Shown here: piece by piece, positions 42,201 through 50,454 of the stretch | Layout of the letters: every line of letters starts with the position of its first letter | Numbering within the stretch: the stretch's first letter is position 1 | From: Pseudomonas sp. | Lineage (GTDB): Bacteria; Pseudomonadota; Gammaproteobacteria; Pseudomonadales; Pseudomonadaceae | Direction of reading: 5' to 3' | NCBI RefSeq assembly: GCF_030150285.1 | Contig: NZ_JASLGE010000080.1 | Location: 1 to 53,933 of the forward strand | DNA: 53,933 nt | Program-made: the position numbers and the translations under genes | The notes under the pieces: generated by a model | What the model was told of the DNA's origin: nothing | What the model saw: only the letters and a program-made list of their open reading frames with translations | Databases searched by the model: none

Positions 42201-43691
42201 AGACAGCACGGCCATTGGCGTGTCGTCACCCATGGAGCCCACGGCTTCGTAGCCTTGCTCACCGAGCGGGCGCAGTACCTGGTCGCGCTCTTCGAACGTG
42301 ACTTGGTACATCTTCATGTATTGCTTGAGCTGGTCGACGTCGTAAAACGCAGAGCCGTGGTCATTGTCCTCAATAGTGGCCTGAATGCGCAGGGCATTCT
42401 TGCGCAGCCACTGTTTGTACGGGTGGCGCGACTTCAAGCGGTTGTCGATGGCGTCAGTGTCCAGCACCTGACCGGTTTCGGTGTCAACGGCGAGGATCTG
42501 ACCCGGGCCTACGCGGCCTTTGGCAATCACGTCTTGCGGCTGGTAGTTCCACACGCCGATTTCCGACGCGATGGTGATGTAGCCGTTCGTGGTGGTGACC
42601 CAACGCGCAGGCCGCAGGCCGTTACGGTCAAGCAGGCAGACCGCGTAGCGGCCATCGGTCATGACCACTCCCGCCGGGCCGTCCCACGGCTCCATGTGCA
42701 TGGAGTTGTACTCATAGAACGCCCGCAGGTCGGGGTCCATGGTTTCAACGTTCTGCCATGCAGGCGGAATCAACATGCGCACGCCACGGAACAGGTCAAT
42801 GCCGCCGGTGACCATCAACTCCAGCATGTTGTCCATGCTGGAGGAGTCAGAACCCACGCGGTTAACCAGCGGGCCGAGCTCGTCCAGATCACCGATCAGG
42901 TCATTGGCGAACTTGGTGCGACGGGCCACTGCCCAGTTGCGGTTGCCAGTGATGGTGTTGATCTCGCCGTTGTGGGCGAGAAAACGGAAGGGTTGTGCCA
43001 GCGGCCATTTCGGCAGGGTATTGGTGGAGAAGCGCTGGTGGAACACGCAGATGGCGGTTTTCAGGCGCTCATCACTCAGGTCCGGATAAAAGGCGGTGAG
43101 ATCCGCCGGCATCATCAGGCCTTTATAAATGATGGTCTTGTGAGAAAAGCTGCAGATGTAGTGATCGGTGTCCGCTGCGTTGGCCACCGAAGAACGGCGC
43201 CGGGCGCTGAACAGCTTGATCGCCATGTCCTGATCGCTGAGGCCGTCGCCTGCGATGAACACTTGCTCGATTTGTGGCAAACGCTCCAGCGCCAGACGAC
43301 CCAGCACGCGGGTGTCGATCGGTACTTTGCGCCAGCCCACCACGTGCAGGCCCGCCGCAAGGATTTCGCGGTTCATATGGGCGCGGGCCGCTTCAGCCTT
43401 AATGGGGTCCTGGTTAAAAAACACCATGCCGACGGCGTATTGCTTGGGCAAATCGGTGCCGAACTGTTCTTTGGCGACTGCACGCAAGAACTGATCGGGC
43501 TTTTGAATCAGCAGGCCACAACCGTCACCGGTCTTGCCATCTGCGTTGATCCCACCGCGGTGGGTCATGCAGGTTAGGGCCTCAATGGCGGTTTGCAAGA
43601 GGGTATGGCTGGGTTCGCCCTGCATATGGGCAATCAGGCCGAAACCACAGTTATCCTTGAATTCATCGGGGTGGTACAGACCTGCTTTCAT
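39243..43691 (-). CDS. gltB: Glutamate synthase large subunit
   Basis: 1482 aa. Makes two glutamates from glutamine and 2-oxoglutarate. A 14-residue propeptide (MKAGLYHPDEFKDN) precedes Cys15 of CGFGLIAH, the amidotransferase nucleophile after processing. Domain order: glutaminase (15 to about 430), central domain, FMN-binding synthase domain (about 820-1200) with PPHHDIYSIEDL and the 3Fe-4S motif CKYLRICHLNNCATGVATQN, and a C-terminal beta-helix (GGKLVIVPPVGS, YGATGGKLFAAGTAGER). ATG 43691 gives the conserved propeptide; the frame extends 9 codons upstream without support. First gene of gltBD. Confidence 0.98.
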   Translation of the reverse strand: MKAGLYHPDEFKDNCGFGLIAHMQGEPSHTLLQTAIEALTCMTHRGGINADGKTGDGCGLLIQKPDQFLRAVAKEQFGTDLPKQYAVGMVFFNQDPIKAEAARAHMNREILAAGLHVVGWRKVPIDTRVLGRLALERLPQIEQVFIAGDGLSDQDMAIKLFSARRRSSVANAADTDHYICSFSHKTIIYKGLMMPADLTAFYPDLSDERLKTAICVFHQRFSTNTLPKWPLAQPFRFLAHNGEINTITGNRNWAVARRTKFANDLIGDLDELGPLVNRVGSDSSSMDNMLELMVTGGIDLFRGVRMLIPPAWQNVETMDPDLRAFYEYNSMHMEPWDGPAGVVMTDGRYAVCLLDRNGLRPARWVTTTNGYITIASEIGVWNYQPQDVIAKGRVGPGQILAVDTETGQVLDTDAIDNRLKSRHPYKQWLRKNALRIQATIEDNDHGSAFYDVDQLKQYMKMYQVTFEERDQVLRPLGEQGYEAVGSMGDDTPMAVLSQRVRTPYDYFRQQFAQVTNPPIDPLREAIVMSLEICLGAERNIFQESPEHASRVILSSPVISPAKWRSLMNLDLPGFERQIIDLNYDQALGLEAAVRHIADQAEEAARAGRTQIVLSDRHIAPGKLPVHAALAVGAVHHRLTEKGLRCDSNILVETATARDPHHFAVLIGFGASAVYPFLAYEVLGDLIRTGEVLGDLYEVFKNYRKGITKGLLKILSKMGISTIASYRGAQLFEAIGLSEEVCDLSFRGVPSRLKGARFVDLEAEQKLLAAEAWSARKPIQQGGLLKYVHGGEYHAYNPDVVATLQAAVQQGDYSKFKEYTTLVDKRPVSMIRDLLQVKTLETPLAIEEIEPLESILKRFDSAGISLGALSPEAHEALAEAMNRLGARSNSGEGGEDPARYGTIKSSKIKQVATGRFGVTPEYLVNAEVLQIKVAQGAKPGEGGQLPGGKVNGLIAKLRYAVPGVTLISPPPHHDIYSIEDLSQLIFDLKQVNPKALVSVKLVAEAGVGTIAAGVAKAYADLITISGYDGGTGASPLTSIKYAGAPWELGLAETHQTLRGNDLRGKVRVQTDGGLKTGLDVIKAAILGAESFGFGTAPMIALGCKYLRICHLNNCATGVATQNESLRKNHYIGTVDMVVNFFTYVAEETREWLAKLGVRSLEELIGRTDLLDILPGETAKQNHLDLTPLLGSDNVPADKPQFCQVDRNPPFDKGLLAEQMLDMARSAINDLSGAEFALDICNCDRSIGARISGEIARAHGNQGMAKAPITFRFKGTAGQSFGVWNAGGLNLYLEGDANDYVGKGMTGGKLVIVPPVGSVYKTQDSAIIGNTCLYGATGGKLFAAGTAGERFAVRNSGAHTVVEGTGDHCCEYMTGGFVCVLGKTGYNFGSGMTGGFAYVLDQDNTFVDKVNHELVEIQRISGEAMEAYRNHLQHVLDEYVEETNSEWGRNLAENLDDYLRRFWMVKPKAASLKTLLSSIRANPQ

Positions 43692-43995
43692 AGACACTTT
43701 CTCACCAGGCTGCCCCAAAAAGGGGCAAATTTCTTTTTAATTCAACCACATGCATCCCGCGCTGAACGTGCGCCAGCTTGGCAAGAGCAAAAGGGTGGTC
43801 ATTCTACACACCGTCACAAAGACCCACAAATTAAGCGGCGATTAACCGTAAACTTATGTCGCATTTATGAAGGTTTAAAGCGATTAGCTGTGCTAGTCAA
43901 AACATTTTTAATGTTGACCGCCGCACAGCGCAGATACCACAAGGCACACGGCTTGAAAAGCCGCATGCTCAGGCGAATATTTTGATGGGCTAGAA
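43692..43995. other. Upstream region of gltB
   Basis: About 300 bp without a gene between gltB and the convergent side of the damX terminator. It is moderately AT-rich at 43840-43920 and must contain the gltB promoter. I saw no convincing -35/-10 pair, leader peptide or riboswitch fold. Confidence 0.5.
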
Positions 43996-44018
43996 CGGCG
44001 ACCTGGGTAAGGTCGCCG
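43996..44018 (-). terminator. Possible terminator after the pil-aro-damX run
   Basis: Stem CGGCGACC / GGTCGCCG with a seven-base loop, 5 nt after the damX-like stop. Only a weak T content (TTCTAG) follows on the minus strand, so efficiency is uncertain. Confidence 0.5.
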
Positions 44019-44023
44019 GGTCA

Positions 44024-45601
44024 TCAGCGAGCTGCTGCCAGCTCTTGTTGTACGCTGGCGACAGTGCGAGGCCAAGGTTTACCAGCCTGCGTCTTGGCTG
44101 GCAAGTTTTTGATTGCCGCAGTGGCCGCGGCATGGCTTGGGAAGTTGCCGTAGGTGACAACGAAGAACGGTTTACCGTTGAGGGTTTTCTTGAAGTAACG
44201 AGACTCGCCACCCAACTCTTTCACCACATTTTGCGCAGACGCTTCGGAACTGGTACCGACGACTTGCACCACGTAATTACCCGTTGGTTGGCTGGTGTAC
44301 CAGCTAGCGCCCGGCGCAGGCTTGGTGCCAGCGACTGGCTTCTCGACAGGCTTGACCACCGGTTTTGGCGCAGGCGTCGGGGTGGCAACGGGCTTGGTCA
44401 CGGGTGCAGGTGCAGGCTTGGCCGTAGCAACCGCAGGCGCAGGCGCTGGTCGCGGAGCAGCCACTGGGGCTGGACCTGCCGGGACACCCACCGGAGGCGC
44501 AGTGGTGGTGACCGTAGGCGGCTGGGAAACACCGCCATCAACGGCAGGCGCGCCCCCATCATCGCCTTCATAAATACCGCCCGCGGCTTCCGCCAGCGGC
44601 CCACGCATCACCGGCTGCGACTGACCGACCAGCGGCAACGGCATGGGCTGCGATGAGCCGGCGAAATCAACCGATGGCCCTGAGCCGCTTTTCGGTGCGG
44701 CCTGCCCCAATTGCGTCTGCTCTTCAGTTGAAGGGCTCGGTGACTTCCCGCGACCTGGAATCATAACGGCGGCGGCAACCGCCACGACGACGACGGCAGC
44801 GATGGCCATTACGTGTTTTTTCGGCATCTTGAACCCCATACTTGGTCGCTTGACCGCTGAGCGGCTGGCAATCATGACTTCGATCATTGCATCACGGGCG
44901 ACCTGGTTAATCACACCGGGCCAACCTTCGGAGCTCTCGTGTATAGCTGAGAGTTGCTGTGCGTTAAAGAGTTCGATTCCGGCACCCGCCCCCTCAAGCC
45001 GCTGAGCCAGGTATTCGCGGGTCTCTTCTTCGGTGTACGGTTGCAGCTCGATCACATGGAAGCGTTCTTCACCCGCACTCAGTTGCTCCAGGCCGGCAAT
45101 CATTGACGGCTCGCCGAACAGGAACACATGCGGACGGCCTTCCGGCGCCCCGGCTGCCAGCGCCAGCAGCGCTGCGAGTGCCGATTCATCAAGCTGCTCG
45201 GCATCGTCGACCAGCAGGTACACTTCTTGGCCGGTCAGCGCCAATTGCACCACTTGCGCCAGAATCGCGCCCACATCGGCACGCGCCGCGTTCAGGGTTT
45301 GTGCGACTTGACGCAAGATACCGGCGGCATCACCCGCTCCGCGCGCCGATACCACCACACTCTGCACAGACTGCTTGTTCGTGCTGGCGACCAGCGCCTG
45401 GCGCAGCAGGGTTTTGCCACTGCCTTCAGGCCCGGTAACCACCAGCAGCAACTGACTGTAGCGAGCAAGGTGATGCAACTGCCCCAGCACCGGTTTGCGC
45501 TGCGCAGGGAAAAACTTGAAGCCCGGCACCCGAGGTGCAAAAGGGTCGTGGTTCAGTTGGAAGTGACCGAGGAACGCCTCGTCGGCATGCAAACTAGTCA
45601 T
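44024..45601 (-). CDS. DamX-like cell-division protein: AAA ATPase fused to SPOR domain
   Basis: 525 aa. Residues 1 to about 250 form an ExeA-like AAA domain (FFPAQRKPVLGQLHHLARY, Walker A GPEGSGKT, YLLVDDAEQLDES as Walker B). A membrane helix follows near 260-280 (HVMAIAAVVVVAVAAAVMI), then a long Ala/Pro/Val/Thr-rich periplasmic linker (about 285-440) and a C-terminal SPOR domain (YVVQVVGTSS, VVTYGNFP) that binds denuded septal peptidoglycan. E. coli DamX also sits by aroKB and has SPOR but, as far as I recall, no functional ATPase. ATG 45601 is 10 nt after aroB; an upstream extension lies inside aroB. Confidence 0.9.
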   Translation of the reverse strand: MTSLHADEAFLGHFQLNHDPFAPRVPGFKFFPAQRKPVLGQLHHLARYSQLLLVVTGPEGSGKTLLRQALVASTNKQSVQSVVVSARGAGDAAGILRQVAQTLNAARADVGAILAQVVQLALTGQEVYLLVDDAEQLDESALAALLALAAGAPEGRPHVFLFGEPSMIAGLEQLSAGEERFHVIELQPYTEEETREYLAQRLEGAGAGIELFNAQQLSAIHESSEGWPGVINQVARDAMIEVMIASRSAVKRPSMGFKMPKKHVMAIAAVVVVAVAAAVMIPGRGKSPSPSTEEQTQLGQAAPKSGSGPSVDFAGSSQPMPLPLVGQSQPVMRGPLAEAAGGIYEGDDGGAPAVDGGVSQPPTVTTTAPPVGVPAGPAPVAAPRPAPAPAVATAKPAPAPVTKPVATPTPAPKPVVKPVEKPVAGTKPAPGASWYTSQPTGNYVVQVVGTSSEASAQNVVKELGGESRYFKKTLNGKPFFVVTYGNFPSHAAATAAIKNLPAKTQAGKPWPRTVASVQQELAAAR

Positions 45602-45611
45602 CGGAATTTTA

Positions 45612-46712
45612 TTAACCTTTAAGCTGAGCCAGCACACGGTAATCCGCACGCAGCGTGGCTTGGAGAACCTCGAGTGGATAATCGTCAGTCACTGTGGCTT
45701 CGCCCATGCGACGCAGCAGCACCAGCCGCAAACGACCGTCGATTACTTTTTTATCAACCGCCATGTGCTGCATGAAGTCGGCTTCGGTCATTTCGGCAGG
45801 CGGTACCACAGGCAAACCCGCGCGCTGGAACAGGCGAATGCCACGATCGCGCTCTGCATCCGTGATCCAGCCCAGGCGCGCAGACATTTCCAGCGCCATC
45901 ACGGTGCCTGCTGCCACTGCCTCGCCATGTAGCCACACGCCGTACCCCATATGGGTTTCAATGGCATGGCCAAAGGTATGGCCGAGGTTGAGCGTGGCGC
46001 GCACCCCCGACTCGCGCTCATCGGCCCCCACCACAGCTGCCTTCGCAGCACAGGAGCGCTGTATCGCCGTGGTCAGGGTCGCCTGATCGAGGCCACGCAA
46101 AGCGTCCATGTTCTCTTCAAGCCAGGTCAGGAACGGCTCATCGCAGATCAGACCGTATTTGATGACCTCGGCGAGCCCGGCGGACAATTCTCGGGCCGGG
46201 AGGGTGTTGAGGGTCTGAGTATCAATCAGCACCAGATTGGGCTGATAAAAAGCACCGACCATGTTTTTGCCCAGCGGGTGGTTGATACCGGTTTTGCCGC
46301 CCACCGACGAATCGACCTGGGACAGCAACGTCGTCGGCACCTGAATGAAGTCAACCCCGCGCTGATAGCACGACGCTGCAAAACCGGCCATGTCGCCAAT
46401 CACACCGCCACCCAAGGCAATGACCGTGGTGCGACGGTCATGACGTGCGGTCAGCAGGCCATCGAACACCAACTGCAGGGTTTCCCAGTTCTTGAACGAC
46501 TCGCCATCAGGCAGCTCGATCGATAACACCGAATACCCTGCCAGGCTGCGGGTCAGACGCTCAAGATAGAGTGGCGCAACGGTTTTATTGGTCACAATCG
46601 CCACTTGGCGACCACCGATATGCGGGGCCAGCAACTCAGGCTGATCCAACAAACCTTCGCCAATATGAATCGGGTAGCTACGCTCGCCTAAATCAACCTT
46701 CAGTGTCTGCAT
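45612..46712 (-). CDS. aroB: 3-dehydroquinate synthase
   Basis: 366 aa. Converts DAHP to 3-dehydroquinate (NAD+, Zn2+), step two of the shikimate pathway. Motifs: ALGGGVIGDMAGFAAS for NAD binding, QVDSSVGGKTGIN, and the zinc ligands in LNLGHTFGHAIE and YGVWLHGEAVA. ATG 46712 gives the expected MQTLKVDLGERSYPI; the frame extends 26 codons further without family similarity. The gap to aroK is 149 nt. Confidence 0.97.
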   Translation of the reverse strand: MQTLKVDLGERSYPIHIGEGLLDQPELLAPHIGGRQVAIVTNKTVAPLYLERLTRSLAGYSVLSIELPDGESFKNWETLQLVFDGLLTARHDRRTTVIALGGGVIGDMAGFAASCYQRGVDFIQVPTTLLSQVDSSVGGKTGINHPLGKNMVGAFYQPNLVLIDTQTLNTLPARELSAGLAEVIKYGLICDEPFLTWLEENMDALRGLDQATLTTAIQRSCAAKAAVVGADERESGVRATLNLGHTFGHAIETHMGYGVWLHGEAVAAGTVMALEMSARLGWITDAERDRGIRLFQRAGLPVVPPAEMTEADFMQHMAVDKKVIDGRLRLVLLRRMGEATVTDDYPLEVLQATLRADYRVLAQLKG

Positions 46713-46861
46713 GAATCCCCGCGTTGAAGCGGGACGCCAACGACCCGCTTCGCAATTATCAAGTGATGGCTGCATCGCGTGCAGATGCAACCCAATAGCC
46801 TTTAGCCATACCGCTGAACGGGCATGGCTGGCACCGAGGATAGCGCATTTCGTACCCCACT

Positions 46862-47380
46862 TTAACGGGGGGGAAGGCGCGCCAGACGTTCAAGAATATC
46901 CAGAACCACCATTCGCGGTGGCCGCTCATCGGTTTCAACCACAAGGTCAGCGATTTCGCGATAAAGCGGGTCACGCAAGGCGAGTAAGTCACGCAGGGTT
47001 TTCTCGGGATTTGCCGTGCGCAACAAGGGCCGATTGCGGTCACGGGCAGTGCGCGCGACCTGCTGTTCGACACAAGCATGCAGGTAAACCACTCGCCCTC
47101 CGGCGCGCAACGCCGTGCGGTTTTCGGGCCGCATAACTGCGCCCCCCCCCGTCGCCAGCACCACGCCTTCTGCCGCGCAGAGTTCAGCGATCATCGCTGC
47201 TTCTCGGTCGCGAAAGCCCGGCTCGCCTTCTTTATCGAAGATCCACGGAATATTTGCACCCGTGCGCACTTCGATTTCCTTATCGGAATCCTTGAACGGC
47301 AGGTGCAGCTCTTTGGCCAGCAAACGACCGATGGTGCTTTTACCAGCCCCCATTGGCCCAACAAGAATCAAATTTCTCAC
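46862..47380 (-). CDS. aroK: Shikimate kinase AroK
   Basis: 172 aa. Phosphorylates shikimate with ATP. P-loop GPMGAGKST (8-16), shikimate-binding DSDKEIE and GFRDRE, ATGGGAV, and the lid with RDRNRPLL. The start is GTG at 47380, 4 nt after the pilQ stop, so translation probably depends on coupling to pilQ; no strong Shine-Dalgarno is seen. The coding strand carries a run of nine G at the conserved ATGGGAV (47142-47150). Confidence 0.96.
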   Translation of the reverse strand: MRNLILVGPMGAGKSTIGRLLAKELHLPFKDSDKEIEVRTGANIPWIFDKEGEPGFRDREAAMIAELCAAEGVVLATGGGAVMRPENRTALRAGGRVVYLHACVEQQVARTARDRNRPLLRTANPEKTLRDLLALRDPLYREIADLVVETDERPPRMVVLDILERLARLPPR

Positions 47381-47384
47381 AGAA

Positions 47385-48743
47385 TCAATGACTCACAGCA
47401 GTCGCCTGGTTGTTCATGATACGCGGAGTCAGGAACACCAGCAGTTCGGATTTTTTTTCCAGGACAACGTCTTTACGGAAAAGTCGGCCAACATACGGTA
47501 GATCGCCTAAAAATGGCACTTTATCTACCACTTTGCTTTGAGTTTTTGAGAAAACGCCTCCAATCACGATGGTTTCACCGTCCTTGACCAGCACTTTGGC
47601 CTGCACTTCGTTCTTCTTGATGGGCGGCACATCGTTGACCATGTTCGCGTAGTCAGGCTCATCCTTGGTCACCACCACAGCCATGAGGACGCTGTTGTCC
47701 GGAGTGATCTGAGGCGTGACCTCCAACGACAGCGAGGCCTCTTTGAATGACACCGAGGTGGCCCCACTGGAGCTGGACTCCTGATACGGAATCTGAGTGC
47801 CTTTCAGAATTTTGGCTGTTTCCTTGTCCGACGTGACAACCTTGGGCTGGGAGATAATTTCACCATTGCCGGTTTTTTCCATGGCACTCAATTCCAGGTC
47901 CAGCAGCACGTTGTTGCTGATAAAGGCAATGCCCACCCCTGACGTAGCACCCTTGGCCCCCAAGTCCACAAAAGGGGCACTCTGAACCCCCGAATCATTG
48001 CCCGAGCCTTCAGGCCTGACGCCACCTGCCCGCCAGTTTCCACCCACACGCAGACTCCCACCCCAGCGCACGCCCAGGCTTTTCTCAAAGTCCACGCCGG
48101 CCTCAACAATACGCGCCTCAATCAGCACTTGGCGTACCGGCACGTCCAGTTGAGCCACGATGCGCCGCAACTCGTCGAGGCGTTCCTCGGTCTGCAAGGC
48201 AATGATGTGATTGGTGCGCTCGTCCACCGTGACAGAGCCGCGCTCGTTGCCACCGGCCTGCGCCCCCGCCACAGACTGGAATAACGCGGCAATACTCGCC
48301 GCTTTCGCGTGATTGACCTGTACCAGTTCACGGCGCAAAGGTGCCAGGTCGGCCAACTGATTGCGGGCCTCCAGCGCCAACCGCTCACGGGCAGCCACCT
48401 CTTCTGCGGGAGCAATCCACATCACATTGCCCTGCTGAAGTTTTTCAAGCCCTTTGCTTTTGAGCACCAGGTCAAGTGCCTGATCCCACGGGACCTCTTG
48501 AAGATTGAGGGTAATACTGCCCTGCACCGCGTCGCTAACCACCAGGTTGAAACCTGTAAAATCCGCCAGCAACTGCAACACCGTGCGCACTTCAATCGCT
48601 TGAAAATTCAATGACAGCTTGTCCCCGACAAAGCCGGGAGCCGCTGCCTGTGAGGGGGAATCGCGAGGCGCCATGGCCAGCACCATCGGTGAATTCAGCG
48701 CACTCCATAGCGCCAGCCCACAGACCGGGAAAATCCTTTTCAT
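47385..48743 (-). CDS. pilQ: Type IV pilus secretin PilQ, short form without AMIN domains
   Basis: 452 aa, against about 700 for P. aeruginosa PilQ. Signal peptide 1-23 (ends VLAMA), then directly the N0/STN domain (LSLNFQAIEVRTVLQLLADFTGF), an N1 domain (about 120-210) and the secretin barrel (VLIEARIVEAG, GEIISQPKVVTSDKETAKI, SLEVTPQITPDN, VIGGVFSKTQ, VPFLGDLPYVGRLFR). The two N-terminal AMIN domains that bind peptidoglycan in longer PilQ are absent. Located in a complete pilMNOPQ order. An A8 run lies near the 3' end. Confidence 0.92.
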   Translation of the reverse strand: MKRIFPVCGLALWSALNSPMVLAMAPRDSPSQAAAPGFVGDKLSLNFQAIEVRTVLQLLADFTGFNLVVSDAVQGSITLNLQEVPWDQALDLVLKSKGLEKLQQGNVMWIAPAEEVAARERLALEARNQLADLAPLRRELVQVNHAKAASIAALFQSVAGAQAGGNERGSVTVDERTNHIIALQTEERLDELRRIVAQLDVPVRQVLIEARIVEAGVDFEKSLGVRWGGSLRVGGNWRAGGVRPEGSGNDSGVQSAPFVDLGAKGATSGVGIAFISNNVLLDLELSAMEKTGNGEIISQPKVVTSDKETAKILKGTQIPYQESSSSGATSVSFKEASLSLEVTPQITPDNSVLMAVVVTKDEPDYANMVNDVPPIKKNEVQAKVLVKDGETIVIGGVFSKTQSKVVDKVPFLGDLPYVGRLFRKDVVLEKKSELLVFLTPRIMNNQATAVSH

Positions 48744-48755
48744 ACTGTATTTCCG

Positions 48756-49283
48756 TTAAGACTGCTGTTTTAGAGGGATCGCCAAGGTTCTTTCCAACCA
48801 TCCGCCCCGGCCATCCGAAATCACTTCAAACACTTCAACGCGAGTTGCTTCAATCGAGACGATCTGGCCGTTGTTGCGACCCAGGTAATCCCCTACTTTC
48901 AAGCGATGAACAACGCCCTGCGCACGCATCAAGGCATTCGCCCCGTGGTCATTGGACAGCGTGCCAACCATCTCGAATTGCTCAAGACCCAGGCTTTCCA
49001 GAAACGCCCTCGCTCTAAGCGTCTCTTCATCCGACCCTGCAAGGCTTACCTTCCACGTGCCAGCGCTGTCACCATGGAACTCCTGAAAAGGGCTGCGCAA
49101 GCCCGCCGCGCCATATTCGACGATGCTCATGGGCTCCGCACTCCGAACAGGGGCCACAGCTTGCCCCGGGCGCGCCTGCACGGCTTGCAAGTACGTTTGC
49201 AGAAGGTCGATGTCGCGCGTGTCATCGCACCCCGACAACGCCACCGCCAGCCCGACGCACATCAGTTGAACGTAAACACTCAT
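48756..49283 (-). CDS. pilP: Type IV pilus inner-membrane lipoprotein PilP
   Basis: 175 aa. Lipoprotein signal with lipobox LSGC (Cys19), an extended linker with IVEYGAAGLRSPF, and a C-terminal beta domain (FEMVGTLSNDHGANALMRAQ, HRLKVGDYLGRNNGQIVSI) that binds PilQ N0. Links PilNO to the secretin. The ATG overlaps the pilO stop (ATGA); pilQ starts 12 nt downstream. Confidence 0.95.
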   Translation of the reverse strand: MSVYVQLMCVGLAVALSGCDDTRDIDLLQTYLQAVQARPGQAVAPVRSAEPMSIVEYGAAGLRSPFQEFHGDSAGTWKVSLAGSDEETLRARAFLESLGLEQFEMVGTLSNDHGANALMRAQGVVHRLKVGDYLGRNNGQIVSIEATRVEVFEVISDGRGGWLERTLAIPLKQQS

Positions 49284-49891
49284 GGGATCAATCCTTGATC
49301 GTGCGTGCGGTAGGTTCTGGCCAGCAGCGTCATGCGCAACGGGCCATCACTGAGCGGTGCCAACGAGAAATCATGCACGGTCACAATCCGTGGGAAATGC
49401 GTCAAACCACTGATAAACCGCCCCATATCGTGATACCCGCCAACGAGCGTCAATTGCAGGGGCAGTTCGATATAGAAGGGTTGAAGAACTTGCGGCAACC
49501 ACTGAATGCTCTCAACCTCCAGGCCACTGGCTAGCCCAAGGCGCGACACATCTTCAAGCAGGTCGGGGACTTCAGCCTGACTGGGGAGCTGTTTCAATAA
49601 CGCCCCAAGAGCCGCTTCCAGGGCCTGCAGGTGCAACATGTGGCTATCCAGGCTCGCCACCTGCGCAGCTTTAACCTCGAACTCGGCTTTAAGCCCGGTT
49701 TCAGCCAAACGCTGCTGCTCAAGCCGTGCCAAAGGTGCCTGGAGAAGCACACACCCCAACGTCAGCAATAGCCCCACGGACAACAGGGCCACACCAACCT
49801 GCCGCTTTAACGACCACGCCCCCGAACGCCGAACATCAAGCGCCTGCATATCGAGACCGTGCCCCAACAGCAGCCCACGCAGCGCCCTCAA
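49280..49891 (-). CDS. pilO: Type IV pilus alignment protein PilO
   Basis: 203 aa. Short N-terminus, a membrane helix (about 31-50, VGVALLSVGLLLTLGCVLLQ), a coiled coil and a periplasmic ferredoxin-like domain (LPLQLTLVGGYHDMGRFISGLTHFPRIV, split here). Heterodimerises with PilN. The start is uncertain: TTG at 49891 overlaps the pilN stop, whereas an ATG at 49849 (MQALDVRRSG) gives a shorter 189-aa product; both fit the family. Confidence 0.9.
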   Translation of the reverse strand: MRALRGLLLGHGLDMQALDVRRSGAWSLKRQVGVALLSVGLLLTLGCVLLQAPLARLEQQRLAETGLKAEFEVKAAQVASLDSHMLHLQALEAALGALLKQLPSQAEVPDLLEDVSRLGLASGLEVESIQWLPQVLQPFYIELPLQLTLVGGYHDMGRFISGLTHFPRIVTVHDFSLAPLSDGPLRMTLLARTYRTHDQGLIP

Positions 49892-50454
49892 AAGTGAGTC
49901 CCCGTGCGCGCATGGTGAGTTTGTTGCACGGTCATCTGAAACAGCTGTTCAGGCCCATCGGGGCGCGCCGGGCCCGCTTTAACATCAATCAGTGCAGGTG
50001 TTTCCAGCCAATGCGAGGCGTCCAGATTGCGCATCAACTCAGCAACGAGATTATTGGACCGGGCCACCCCGGTGATAACGATGGTGTGCTCTGTCATTTT
50101 GACATCAGTGAAATGCACCCCGTCAGGCAGGCTGCGCGCCAACTGCTCAAGGATAATCCCGCTGTCCGAGCGATTACCCTGAAGCGTCTCGATCGTTTGC
50201 ATGCGCTCCAGCAATTGTTCTCGACGCACTTTCAACTGATCGATCTGCTGAGCCCGCCCATCGAGCTGCACCATCGAACTTCTGATCAGATCATTACGCA
50301 CAAGCTGGCGCTCTACTGCCCGATCGATAAAGCGATCAATCGCCAGCAGCCCTCCTAGCGTCACTGCCAGCAAAGCCGCCAGTACAATCAAAAAGCGTTT
50401 GCGCCTTTTTTCGCGTAACACAGCGCGCCACGGCAATAAGTTGATTCTTGCCAT
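49888..50454 (-). CDS. pilN: Type IV pilus alignment protein PilN
   Basis: 188 aa. The cytoplasmic N-terminal peptide ARINLLPWR is the conserved PilM-binding INLLPWR motif. One membrane helix (about 20-40), coiled coil (about 45-100) and a periplasmic domain (GVHFTDVKMTEHTIVITGVA). The ATG at 50454 shares one base with the pilM stop (TGATG). Confidence 0.95.
   Translation of the reverse strand: MARINLLPWRAVLREKRRKRFLIVLAALLAVTLGGLLAIDRFIDRAVERQLVRNDLIRSSMVQLDGRAQQIDQLKVRREQLLERMQTIETLQGNRSDSGIILEQLARSLPDGVHFTDVKMTEHTIVITGVARSNNLVAELMRNLDASHWLETPALIDVKAGPARPDGPEQLFQMTVQQTHHARTGTHF

Noticed and set aside
39246..43577. Long plus frames (618 and 508 codons) opposite gltB
   Set aside because: Antisense to conserved GltB; no domain, signal or start context. 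Shadow of GC-rich third positions.
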